Source of the DNA: Guillardia theta CCMP2712
Taxonomy: Eukaryota > Cryptophyceae > Pyrenomonadales > Geminigeraceae
Length of the DNA stretch: 64,000 nucleotides
NCBI RefSeq assembly: GCF_000315625.1
Contig: NW_005434663.1
Span: 21,001-85,000 of the forward strand
Direction of reading: 5' to 3'
Made by a program: the position numbers and the translations under genes. This document shows positions 33,374 through 46,500 of the stretch, piece by piece (positions within the stretch are counted from its first letter, which is position 1; each line of letters begins with the position of its first letter). The notes under the pieces are model-generated. The model did not search any database, was not told the origin of the DNA, and saw only the letters and a list, made by a program, of their open reading frames with translations.

Positions 33374-36300
33374 TCAGGCTCCATCCTCGGAATCACCTGC
33401 ATTAAGTGTCACACTCCTCCCTCCCTCCCTTCCCCCCTCCTCCTCCTTACCTTGCTGAACAAGCTGTGCGCGAATGCCGCGCAAGACCCATCGCTGCACG
33501 TCGGAGTTTTCAAGGGGAAGGATGACATGAACTCCGATGAACCCGCCGCTGCCACGTCATCACAACCCTCACAGCAGCGAGCAACGAGTACCTGTCGGAG
33601 ACACGAGGGTCGAGGTCTGACTGCGAGGGGGCTGAGGTAGCCACCTCCTTCCCAAGGTTGACTCGTCGTGTCCACCTACCGAGAGTGAAGCAGGGGCACT
33701 CGTAGCCGAGCTCCGCTGACGTCGACGCCGTTCTGACGTTGCGAACTTGCAAGATGGGGAGCAGGTTGGTGACGGAGCTGCTCTCGCTCAGCACCAGCCT
33801 GGGAAGCTCGACAGAAGCTCTGCGGGTAAGATGAGAGGAGCAGAAGTGCGGATAGAGTGGAGGAGGCATAGCAGGGAGAGGGGGAGAAGAGAAGGAAGGG
33901 AAAAAGGAGTTGAAGGAGGAGGAGGAGGAGGAGGAGGAGAACGATAAGGGGAAAGAGAAGAGGAAGGTGCGGGATGAGGAGAGGTTGTTACCCAAGGAGC
34001 TCTACTCCTCGGACGAAGGCTGTGGTGCCGAGACTAGCGATGTTGTCAGAGATCTCGTCTGTGCTCGTCTTCTTGGTCGGGATCAGATGCACTCGCGCCT
34101 CCTCCAAAGGGACTGCCTCCACACTGCTCGGCCTCGTCATTTCCCAGCTCACTTGACGTCAGGCAAACCTCGTGAGGATGCACTTGCGGAAGATAGAGGT
34201 CTTGAGGGCCGCGAAGAAAGCCTTGACGGAGAGCGGAGAGGGAGGCGGCAGACGAGGAACACCCAGAGGAGGAGAGGAGAGGAGAAAGAAGCGTCAGCAA
34301 AACTGTGTTTGAACAGTACAAGGGATCTCGATGGGAAGGGAGGGACAAGCAGGAGGGAGGCGAGAGGATGAGGGAAAGGAGGGAGAGGTGGGTTGGAAGC
34401 TTTCAGTTTCAGAGTTGATTTGAACCTGCGGGAAGAGCAGGGGAGCGAGGGAGTAGCACTTGCAGTACCCCAGCTGACACCAAGTTTGCAGCTGGGTTTG
34501 AGCTGAGCGTAGAAGGTTCAACCAAGCGTCGAGCTTGCGGACTCTCCAAGACTTCTGCTGCCAGTCTGCTGGGGTCTTCTCACTTTGGAGGCACCTGGCC
34601 ATCAACATCATCGGTTAGCACGTGGAGGATGAGGCAGGAGGGAGGGAGTTGCCTGAGAAGGTCCTGCTCCTCCCTCCTCACTTCCTCCCGCTGTACCCCA
34701 GTAGCTCCAAGTAGCGACCCAAGAGTGCTCGTCAAAGTTAGCCTGTAGGGTGTAGGTGAGAAGGAGGCGGACAGACGGAGGAGAAGGGGAAGAGTTTGGA
34801 AGGAGAAGCAACAAGGAGTGAGGGAGGAGGAGCGGAGGAGGTGGAAAAGGAAGAGGAGGAGGAGTAGGTGACCGTAGGTAGGAGTTGAGTTTGTTGTACG
34901 CGTCCACCTCCTGTCTCAGGTGCTGCTTGAGGACTTCGTCACTCGCCGCCACCTGCTCGAGCAAGGAGCCCTCGATCGAGCTGGGCAGCTGCTCGAGCAC
35001 CGCCTTCACCTGGACGCTCGTCAGAGATGAGGAAGGGGCATGTTGAGCCCACCAGCACGATCAGCTTGCTGTCCAGCTCGGACCTTTCGCGCACGGGGAG
35101 CTGTATCTCCTGGGGCTGCGACGCCTGCGGTTGGGCGACCTTCTTGCCCTTGTCGGGGGGCTGGAGGAAAGAGGACTGGCGGGTCACGTCCTTGCGGGAC
35201 AGCTTGGGGGCAGCTGGAGACACGCTCTTGGGGGTGCTGAAGATGGGCGGAATATCTCCCTGAGCTGGGTCCGAGCTGGAAGAGCCCTCAACGTGGTGGA
35301 TGGAGTAGATGAGGGAGAGAACTTCGTCGTCCAGCTCGAGGATGTCACGGAGAGACTGCTGGCGGTCGAGCCACAGCAGCTCGACCTTGCTCTTCCCCGC
35401 CATGCTCTTGAGCCCCTTCACTAGGGCACTGGCGCTGCCGCAGGAGGGGATAGAGAGTCCGGGGAGGATCTCGTGCTTAGGGTTGAGGATGCCGCGATGG
35501 AAGCAGCGGTTGATGAGCGCTGCGAGGACTCGAGCGTCGAAGCTGCTGCCTGCCTGACCCTCGTACTCGATGGCGACCAGGGAGCGAACGTGCCGCCACT
35601 CAACCTGCAGGCCTTGCATGATGGTCGACTGCAGCCAGTTGTAGAGAGACCTCGCGGCGTTCTCGAAGTCCTCGTAGACTGTCTGCCCGCTGAACCATCC
35701 TCCGGCATGCTTCAACCGCTCGTGCAGGATAGCATGGAAGATGCAGAGCGAAAGAAAGAATCTCCCCACCTCCAAGTCCGTCTTCCCCCTCCCTGCCTGC
35801 ACGTACTCGTCCTTGATCGTCTGCGCCACCTCCAGCGCCGCTTCGTAAACTCCATCGTTAATGTTGTCGTGGGCGCGGAGCTTGAAGCAATTCTGAGCCG
35901 TGCGGGCGGGGATGGCAGACATGTCGTCAACTACCAGCCACAGTCGGAAGTCTTTGTGAATGACTCTCCTCAGGAGGACAAAGGACAGGATGCTGTTGAT
36001 CGCCTCTACGTTGCTCTCAGTGACGGGGATGAAGCAAATCGCCAGCCAGCTCCCGCTCTCCATCCCCTCCGTCACCTCTCGCAGAAGCTGCTTCCTGCTG
36101 GAGTAGTCCGAGATGCTCCTCGTGCGCATGACTATCCTGTTGGCGCTGGCCAGGAGCTGCAGCCTCTGCGGCAGGTTGATCAGCTCCTGCGGGCTGGCAA
36201 GGCAGAGGACAGGGACGTTGGAGCAGGTCTTGTCGGAGAAGATCGTCTCCCAGTCGCTCCTCCTGGAGGGGAGGTACTCCGGGCCAAGGACCTCGGCGAT

Positions 36301-37470
36301 CACGTGCTCGAGGAGAGAATGTCTGCGGTCAGGGCGGAGGGCGTTGATGACCAGCATGTGGTCACAGATGCGCATCTTCCTCCTCTCCTTGTTCGGCTCC
36401 TCGTCCACCGACAGCAGCCCTGCTACCTCCGCCATCATCGTCTCCGGATGCTCCTTGAAGTACAGGGCGCGCCAGTCTGACCGGAACGGGTCTGTCTCGC
36501 GCGCCATCATCCCCGGCAGCCCCCGCAGAGGCGGCCAGAGCTGAGAAACTCTCACGATCTCCCCCCACGCGCTGGCTGGCAGCCACTTCATGTGCTCGGG
36601 CTGCTCCGAGAAGTCCGAGTCCCCGAAGTGCTGGCCGATGCCTCTGAGCCTCCTGGGCCTGGAGGAGGAGGAGGACGAGGGGGTTCCTCTTGTGGGAGAC
36701 TTGATGTTGGCCTTCTTGTCCCCTCCCTTGACGTAGGGGGAGGACTGGGCAGCCGAGCTCTCGTCGGACCCTCCGGGCAGCGGCCTGCCCGAAAGGAGGG
36801 CGACCAAGGGCAGGAACTCAGACTGCAGGAGGACGCCAGAGTTGACGAGGGACCAGAGGGCGAAGTAGCACGTGAAGAGCCACTTCATGTCTGCGTCGAG
36901 GCCCAGCACGATCCTGTTGTGGAGCTCGGAGCGATAGTTGGTGACAGACTGGATATGGCGGTTCGGGCCCTTGGGAAGATAGGAGCTCTGCATGCAATCC
37001 TTCAAGGTGATGGCTAGGAAGTGAATGGAGACAACGATGCTCTCTTGCGTGAACGCGTCAAGGGTTGACGTCAGATTGTACATGTCCACACCCACCCTTG
37101 CAAGCTCTGCAAATCTCTGGCATTCAGCGTCCAGGATTTTGATGCGGTCCTGCTGGATGGCCAGGTTGGACTTGAGATCGACTTCACGCTTGCGGAAGGA
37201 GGAGATGACGCTCAGGTTGGCGGTGTCGGTGAGCAGAACTCCGTCCGACCCCGCCAGGAAGGACAAGATGTCTCCGTCCAACACCTGCAAGGTTCGTCAG
37301 CAAGGAGAAGAGGACAAACAACGGGAGCAGGAACAGAAGCGAGTGAACAGTGTAGAGAAGAGGTGAAGGTGGTTGTTGATGAGATAAAAATGGAGGTAGA
37401 GTTAGAGGTCGAGGTTGGGAACAAGAAGAGGCGGCGGCGGCGGCGGCAGCAGCAGCAGCAGCACCAGCAC

Positions 37471-37505
<35 letters not shown>

Positions 37506-40500
37506 CCAGCAGCAGCAGCACCAGCACCAGCAGCAGCAGCAGCACCAGCAGCAGGTAGGAAATGAAGAGGAGGGAATGGCATCAGGCTGACCTTGAGGGC
37601 AGTGGAGGCCTTGCCAATGTCCATGGACAACTGCAGCTTCTCCTCCCACAACTCCATCCTCTCCAGGCTGACTGCTCGATCCAGCAGGAGGTGCTCCAGC
37701 CCAGCAGAGCTGATGGAGAAGTCGACGACGTTGAGGAGCGGGAAGCTCTTGAGTGAAGTCGGAGCATCCGCAGCAGAGCTGAGGAGGAGGATGCGGAAAT
37801 CGTGATGGACGCTGACGGTCTTCTCTTTACGCTGGACGGGGTCGAAGTAGCGGAAGCTCGAGAACTTCTCCTTGTTCCTCCTCCTCTCCTGCGGGGATAT
37901 CAAGACTTCAGCTGGGAGGCTCCTGAGGGCCATCAGGTCCCGGACCCCCTTCACCAGCAGCACCAGACCGGTCTCGCATGCCAGCGCGAGCATGCGAAAG
38001 AAGAAGGGGAGGTCTTCCATGCTCGCCCGGCAGAAGCCGCTGGCGTTGCGGTCCCGAGGATTGCTAGACATGCCCTTCTCCTCCTCCTCCTCCTGCCAAT
38101 TGGACGTGAAGATCCACTTGCTCTGTGGGGGCTCTCGAGCTCGGAGCTCCTGCAAGACCTCAGCACTGTGAGCGACGGAGGAATTCTCTCTCTTCTCCTC
38201 GAAGACGAGAAAATCTGACTGAGGTCGTCCGGCTGAGACAGGACGGAGAGAGCTGAAGGAGCTGGTGGCGTCTACGATCCACTTCTCAGCGATGCCGTGA
38301 GGGTCGAGGACGAGGGGGATAGACGAGGAGAAGACTAGGATGCAGGCAGAGTCGATGAGCTGTTCGTCGTCCAGTCGAACTCTCCAGAGGAAGCGATCGA
38401 AGTCATCCAGCAGCACCTCCTGCACCTCCAGCTGCCTGCTGCTCCTCCACAGTCCTCTGTTCACTGCGTCACTCAGCACGATCCTGTTCAGCTCTGACCG
38501 CAGGGAGGAGCGGAGGATGCCCCCGTAAGTCATGAAGCAGGAGAGGCAGCTTGCTTCCACTGCGATTTCTCCGATCTTCTTCTCCTTGTCCTCGTCCGAC
38601 CGGATCCAGTCAGCGCTGTGGTCCCGCAGGAACTTGATCGCTTCGCTCCCCATCCTGATGACGTTCCTCAGCCTCAGGCTGTCCGCCATCAGCCGCAGCT
38701 TCTGCTCCATCTGCACGTCCAAGTTCTGCTGCTTCTGCTGCAGTTTCTTCTCCCACCTCCTGATCTCATCGGTCAACGAGATGATCGCGTCCTGCTTTCT
38801 CTTCAGCTCCGCATGCTCCCCGTGGATCCCAGCAAGGGCAGACGCGTAGCGGTACATGGACAGCACCGTCCTGCACAGCAACTTGCCCACGTCGTCGTGC
38901 GATTCCCAGCTGCTTCCTGGGGAGAAGTCCTCCTGCTGCATGCCGTAGAGCGAGCTCGTGAAGGTTTGCGAGTTGACAAGCGGCTCCAAGAGCTCCAGAG
39001 TCTCTCTGGACGAGAAGATCAGGAGGGTGGAGCAGAAGGTGTAGCAAGAGAACGAGCTGAAGGAGAAATGGAGGAGGAGGAGGAGGAGGAGGAGGAGGAG
39101 GAGGTGGTGGTGGTGGTGGTGGTGGTAAAGGTGGAGTAGAAACCTTGTGATGTATCTCATGTCGATCGACGCGAGTTCTTGCAGGCACTCTGAGGGAATG
39201 AAAACTTCAGCTCGAGAATCAAACAGGACAAACAGGACAAACATAGACAACAGTGAAAGAAGAAAGAAGGAGGCAGGAGGCAGGAGGCAGGAGGCAGGAG
39301 GCAGGAGGCAGGAGGCAGGAGGCAGGACCTTGATCGAGGCTACTGGTATCCAAGCGACGAGAGGCGCTGACTGAGGAGAAGTCAGAGGCGCGTTGAAGCA
39401 GATGCTTTTGATACCTATGGACTTGTGCCGGGACATGACGCGAGAAAACTGCATGGAGCCTGAGGGAAAGACTTCCGCTCCCTTCCTCTCCATCGCCGAG
39501 TCGGAAGAGGATGAAGACTCCAGCAGAGCTGCCAGCTCGGAAGGAGAGTTTGCGGCCCAGGAGATGATGTTGAGCTGCCTGGAGAGGAAGAGAAGGATGG
39601 AGTCGGTGACAAGCTCGGTCAGGTCGGAGAGCTGGTTGACAGTCATCCACGCTTCGATCTGAAATCTGTTGACCTCCCTCAGCTGCTGCTGGCAGACGTT
39701 CACGTCCTCATGCAGGATCTTGAAGGAGAACGACCCGTTGCCCAGCTGCGCATCCAGCTCGCCCTCCAGCTCGTTCCTCTCCTGCACCATCTTGGATAGG
39801 ACGAGCCGGCGGCGTTCGATCTCGTACGTCAGGTCCTGCATGTCCGCCAGCTCGCTGTTGATCCTCAGCTTGTTGGCTACGGCAAGCCCGTTGTTCTGCC
39901 GCAGCTGCGCCTGGAATGTGCTGAGCTCTTCTTCTCCTCGTTTGATCCGTTCCGCCGCTCTCTCCTGCCTCGTCCAGACTCCCTTCAAGCAGGAGATCTT
40001 GTCCTCCAGCAGCCGCTCGAAGTCTCTCAGGAAGAGGTCGTACTTGGAGTGGAGGCAGGAGAGAAACTCTCCCTCGCAGCTTCCTCCTCCTCTCTCTGGC
40101 CCTGCCGCCCCTCCCCTCCTCTCCAGCTTCCTGAGCGCGTCCGGGATGTGCGAAAGGTGCTGAGTCAGCGTGGAGGACAGGTTGTGCTTCAGCTCGACTC
40201 CAGCTGATGCACTGATCTTCTTGAGAGTCTCCGCGGCCATGGAGGTCGCGGCGTCCTCCCCGAGCTCGGGGAAGTGAAGGATGTGGGCGGACTTGATGAG
40301 GCGCTCGCAGGAGGACTGGAGGAGGGAGAACCGGTCCGAAGACCCCAGCAACTTGTCCGATCGCTCAGTCAAGGTGCTAACAATCAGCTGCAGGTTCTTC
40401 CTAAGCCGAAACTCGGAGGAGGTGAAGACGTCCAGCTCGCCGGGCTGCTGGCCTTTGACCCCCAGCCGTTGGCGCAGGTCCTCTAAGATCTTGTCGCGGT

Positions 40501-43500
40501 CGGACGAGGAGAGAAAGGAGAAGCCTTGGCCCTGCAAAGAGATCTGCATCATGGCGGAGATGAGGCGAGGATGGGAGAGGGAGGAGTCGAAGAAGAACAT
40601 TGTAGTCTCGTCGTCAAACACGCAGTGAGCATACAGACTCTTGACAACAGTGCTAATGACGTCATGAAAGATCGTATCCGACGTTCCGATCTCCTCGTAA
40701 TCGCGGACAGCACAAGTCAACGAGCGATCCATGAGCTGACTGACATGGACCAGGTTTGTCCTGGCAAGGTTGGCCGCCAGGTCGACAAGCCGGTTGGACT
40801 GAAGGGCCTCGCGCTCGACGACGACGACAGGACGAGGAGAGTCCAGGTTGAAGAAGTTGCTAACAGGTTCCATGTTGAGACGAGATGCGATGGTTCTGTT
40901 GAGGAAGACGAGGCGGTTGATCAAGAAGATAAACTGCATGTAGTCCTCGTTGAGATCCTGACGACACATGTCACAAACAGAAACACAACCTGACTCAAAG
41001 TTCCAACCATCACTGTAGGGTCGTTGCAGGACTCACTCAGACTCATCTTAACTCCCGTGGAGATCTCAGGCACAATTCCTTCTCGATTCCTGCAGATGCT
41101 GTAGTAGTGATGTATCTCAGACTGAGTCTTGGTGAACATGTCCCCATGGAAAGAGTTTCCTCCTCCTCCTCCTCCTCCTCCTCCTCCTCCTGTGGTGCTA
41201 TTCTCAGAATCCGCATCTTGATCCTCCTCCTCCTCCTGCATACAAATGCATCTCAGCCCAGCACAAACACTCACACTACAGACCTCAATGATTTGATCTG
41301 TGCTTGCAAAATTTGACATCTGACGAGCGTTGGGGGCGGAGTGGATGTGGTTGGGAAGGAACGTGTAGTCGATGGAGATGTAGTCAATCTCAAGTACAGA
41401 GTCGCCCACGAAATAGTTCACTTTCCTCGACTTCCGGTCTGAAGACTCTCTGTACAGATGTTTCGAGGTGACGGTGTTGAGGAACCTGACAGCAACTGAC
41501 AAACTTGATCAGCCCGTCAGAGAGATCGAAAACAAGATTCACCATCTCGGTCAGTAGAGGACGACAACTTGTCCATGAATGTTCTCTTGCTCTCATGGAG
41601 GAAAAGCTGGAACATCTCCCTCTTGTTACGGACCTCGGACATGGAGCACAGGCAGAGGCCCTGGCAGAGCTCAATCATGGCGGGGAGTTCGAACAAGTGG
41701 AGCTGATGGGAGCGAGAGGGTGGGAGGATGCTTCCTATTCCTTCCACTGTGAGCACGACGGTGCGGATGATGAGATCGAAACACTGCAAGACATCGGGGA
41801 GGGAGGAGAAGTGGGAGAAGTAAGGACGGAGGATCTTGTTTGCGATGGAGAGGAGGTCCTCGCGCGAGGGAGGCATCATGGCGATATTCACGAGCTGCAT
41901 CATCATCCTCCTTGCTGCTTCGTCTCGCTGAACTGAGCAGTTGATGTCGTCCTGCCATGTCGCAAACTTGTGCTGAAATGTCTCCCACGTCCCATGCTCT
42001 GTACCACACGTTACCAGCATCGCACTTGAAAGTTTCTCTCTCCCTCTTCCTTCCCATCTCCCACTGCGTCTTCCCCTCAGTCACCCCCTCCCCTCGTCCC
42101 TCCCGCTCTCCCTCTCCACCTCTTCTTCCATCCTTTCTTCTCTCCTTTCCCCTTTCAATTTCCCTGCCCTTCTCTTCCTCCCCCCCCCCCCCAAGCCTCT
42201 TTCTCCTCACCAGGGTCGCCAGCAGGAAGGGAGAAGGCAAGAGGCCCGCACGTGGGCCGCTGGCAGGACATGCACAGCACAAACGAGAGATTGACTAGCG
42301 GGATCGTCCTCCTCCTCCTCTGCTCGGGCGACAGCCCCGTCGTGTACATCCCGTGCTCGGTCGTGAGCTGCCGGAGGTACTCCCACACTGAGTCGCTCGT
42401 GGTCAAGGGAGCCAGGTGGAGGTCGTCGACGACGATCGTTCCTCTTCCGCGCCCGAGCGGGGACAGCGCTCCTGACGGCAGCGGCTTCAGCATGACCTCC
42501 AGCGTCTGGTGGATGTCAGAAGCCCGGGCGAAGGAGGAGCAACTCCAGTTGATCACTCCGCTCCCTTGCATCCTCCTCCCTGCCGTGATCTGATGGAGCA
42601 GCGAGGACTTACCCGAGGAAGAGGAGCCCATCAACAGAATCCCGTTGGGCTGCGACCAGCCCCCGTTCCCCTGGTCGTGATCATCGATAGGGGAGGAGGA
42701 GGAAGAGGACGTGGAAGAGGACGAGGAGGAGGACGAGGAAGGAGCCATTAGATTGATGATCATGGAGGCACAAACGTTCTCAGCGGTGGGGAAGAAGGTC
42801 TTGGACCGGCTGATAGCCCCGCATCCGAAGTTCTCAACCTCCTCCATCCCCATTGCGTTCCATCGGATCCACAGACCGCTGTCAAGGTCAAGGCCCCAGT
42901 CGAAGATGGTCGTCTCCTCCTCTCCCCCTCCTCCTGGCACCATGATGCTGGTCGAGTTCTTTAGAAAGTGTGTGAACCTCTTCCGCTGCTCCATGTCCCG
43001 GCACGTTCCCGCAATTGACCACACGAGCGCAAACAGCGCCATTCTCTCCAGCGCCTCTGCGTCTCCCGCGTCCGTCTCGCGCTGTGCGAACAGGATCTGG
43101 TTCCGAGCGATGGCCTCCCGCAGGAGAGCATCGATGATAGCGAGCGCGGCTCTCATGGCGTGAACGGCGTTCTGAGAGGAGGAGGAGAGGCAGGCGACGT
43201 CCCTGCTGACGTGGCGCTGGAGGACGGGGAAGTAGACCTCGAGGAACTTCTTGATGAGCTTGTGGAAGTGACAGTGACGTGTCAGCGCCCATCGCGTCAG
43301 GAGGTCTTCCCAGCTCAAGCACGCCTCCTGCACGTGCACGATGCCGCACTTGCTGGTGGTGCTTGGGCTGAGGTGGGAGGCAGGAGGAGCCTCGAAGAGG
43401 AGCTTGGTCTCAGTCTGGAGGCTCTTGCGTGAGATGCGATCCCCGTTGGGGAGGAAGAGCTCTCTCTCCCTCATGATGCTCGTCAGCAGCTCCACCCACG

Positions 43501-46500
43501 CGCCCTCCATGCTGCCGTCGAGGACGACGAGGAACACTGACTGCTGGAAGGCGTCGTCCTTGCCATGGCAGTCGCGCCTGATAGGAATGCGCAATAGTGA
43601 GAAGAGAGTTGAGAATGAGATGAAAAGGAAGAAAAGGGTCTGGAGGAGGTGATAGAGAAGGAGAGGAAGAGGAGAGAACGGGAGGGAGGGAGGGAGGGAG
43701 AGTGGGAAGGAGGGAGAGAAGAGGAGGGGAAGATGGAGGAGGGGGAGGCGATGAGGGATGGGAGGACGGGTATCACCAGATAGAGGAGAAGACGCCATCC
43801 TGCCATAGTCCAGTGTCCTTGTCGAAAGCTCCGAAGAAACTTGTGAATGTAAGGGAGGAGGGAATAATGCGAACAATCTCAGAGATGGCCGGAGAGAAGC
43901 CTGGGGAGTCTGGGAAAAGTTTAGTGAAAGTAGAGAGCAGCAGCTGAGAAAACAAGGGTCATATGAAGAACAATACGTCATCGATCAAATTGTCAGTGAG
44001 AGAGAAGAATACAATCAAACAGAGCACAACACCAGATGCTGATTCACCTCACCAACAGAACAACAGCTCTTATCACCTTTTGCTTCCCCTGCAATGTTGA
44101 GACTGCCTCCTCCCGAGGAGTTGAAGGTAGCCAATGGCCCTCTCCCGCTCTCCTCCGCCGACTTGGAGGACGAGCTCGCAAGATGTGCGAGCAGCCGAAT
44201 GAGCATGCTCTTACCTGACAGCTGTTGCCCCAGCACGAGGATAGAGGAGTGGATGTGAAAGTTCTCCAGCAGCCGCAGCGCTGCTGACTGCATCTCGTCA
44301 TTGAGGATGAAACCTGAGCTGCGAAAGTGCAGGAGGAGGTCCCTCAAGAGGTCCAGGTGCCCCTCCCTCCCGCTCGTCTTGAACTCCTGCAGCTTCGCCG
44401 CTCCCATGCTGAAGATCTCTGCAAGGACCTGCTGGAAGGCTCGCAGCTCCTCGGGGATCAGCCGGGGCCCGAGCTCCTGGGCGAAGGCGAGGAGGACGAG
44501 GCTGTCGGGATCGGACTTCTTCTGCTCGTGCTGCAGGAGGATGATGCGGTTGATGACGCGGAGGAGCAAGCTCGTGCCCCAGCTCGCCTTCCCCTGCGAC
44601 AGCACCGGATGAAACTTGCAGGAGGAAAGCACCGCGTCAAGTTTCTTCGCCATCGTCGCGTACTCCGGGATGCCGTTGGCTCCCAGCCTGACCTGCGCGA
44701 AATGCAGGCGATCGGCTGCTCGCACTCGGACAGGGCGGAGGAGGCGCCGGAGGTTCTCAGGGAGATGGAAGAAGGAGGAGGAGGAGACGGCTTCGTTGCT
44801 GCAGAGGAAGATGGCGGAGGAGGTGACGTTGTTGAAGATGGCATGGGACGAGTAGCTCACCGAGATGTCTTGCTGCAGCGAGGCCGAGCGCATGAGAATA
44901 CCGTTGAGTTTGCTGCTGACGACGGAGAGAAAGGAGCGCGAGAAGGAGATGAAGCCTTCGAGCAGCAGCCAGCAGTCCGCCGTCTCTGACCCATTGATAA
45001 GCCGCTCGATGCTGGTGAGGGAGGACCCTTGCGTACACATGCGGTGGCAGACGAAATGACCGGTCATGCGTCCTAGCTCATGGATGGCGCTCTTCTTTCC
45101 AGCGCCAGCAGGGCCCAGGAGGGAGGGGCAGCGGAAGGAGCGGAGGGAGGCAGCCATGGTCATGAGGCAGCGCTCGGTGCTAGGAGAGAGGACGATGCGA
45201 GTGGGAAGAGAACCCTGCCACTCGTGCTGGCACTCGACACTGGAGTTGAGGAGGGAGAGCCACACGCGGGAGCTGTAGATGTCGCAGTAGATCCTCGGAT
45301 GCTGCAGCCACTCGAAGTCGCTGGCGCCCTCGACACTGGAGGAGATGAGCGAGTCGAGGGAGTCGCGCAGGTTCATGAGGAGGGAGAGGATGGAGGAGAC
45401 TTTGGCGTTCACCTCTCCTCCCTTGCTCGTCTTCAGCGCCAGTGCCGTCGACTCGAGAGTTGTAGCCAGCCCCCGCTGTGCCGTCTGCATGAGGCGGAGG
45501 AGGGGCAGGGAGTTGGTCCTTGCCCGGTCGAAGACGTTGCTGACCCCGAGGGTCCACAACATTCTGAGAACGAGGAAGAGAGTCTGCAGCTCGAACTTCT
45601 CCAGCGCCTTCTCCATCGCTTGTAAGTCTATAAGCATCGTGAGCCCATGGTCGGAGCAGCCCAGGAAGTACTCGATCCCTTCCTTGGTGTTCTCCAGCAG
45701 AGCCCGGGTCGTAGCTCTCTCGATCGAGCTGAGAAACTTGTCGATCTTCGAGTCGCCGGGGGTGGGTCGCTCTTCCTCCACGAACTCAAGCTTCCTTCCC
45801 CTCCTGTCCTGCACGCCCATCGGCACCTGAACCTGCTGCATGCGCGGGTCCCCTCCCTCCTCCTCCCCGTCCTGAGAAGGCTTTACCTCCCTCCAGGACA
45901 GGTCGGCCACCCCGTCAAAGATGAGCGGGAGGTAGTAGCGGAGGGAGGAGGGGTTGTTGACGCAGGCGTACTGCATCTCAATAATGTCCTTGTCCTCCAC
46001 GAAGTAAAGCCGAGGAAAGTTCCTCCGCTGATGCTCCAGGAACTGAGACAGCGCCTTGGACGCGAGCTCGAACTTGGACTGGAGGGTCGGCAGCAGGTTG
46101 CGGACAGAGTCTCGCTCGCAGAAATAGTACACGAAACTCTTGTACTCTCTCATCTGCCTCAAGATGTTCAGCAGCTGCTGCTCCGCCACCTGGAACCCTC
46201 GCTGCGCTCTCGGCTCCCGCACTCCAACCTCTGGATCTGCAAGGAAGGGAAGTGAGGGGTAGGATGCAAGCGTGCATGGAAGAGAAGGAGGAGGGTGGAG
46301 GAGAGAGGAGAAGGAGGAGCGTGGAAGGTGAGGAAGAGAAGGAAGAAAACAAAGAGAAGAGAAGGTGTAGAGGATCGCAGCAAGAACGCGTGTGAAGGGG
46401 ATCGTGAGAATGATAGAGAGTGAAAGTAAACAAGAAGTTGTAAGTATCGGCGGCAGACGAGAGGAGACAACGTTGCAGGACAAGGAGAGTAGAGAGAGGG

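Noticed and set aside
37212..37649. Trp/Cys-rich minus-strand frame
   Set aside because: It is the CAG-type repeat read in another frame of the dynein-like gene.
39060..39190. His-rich and Leu-rich insert in the dynein-like protein (possible metal-binding region)
   Set aside because: The segment is a GGA/GGT microsatellite between consistent splice sites, so it is intronic.
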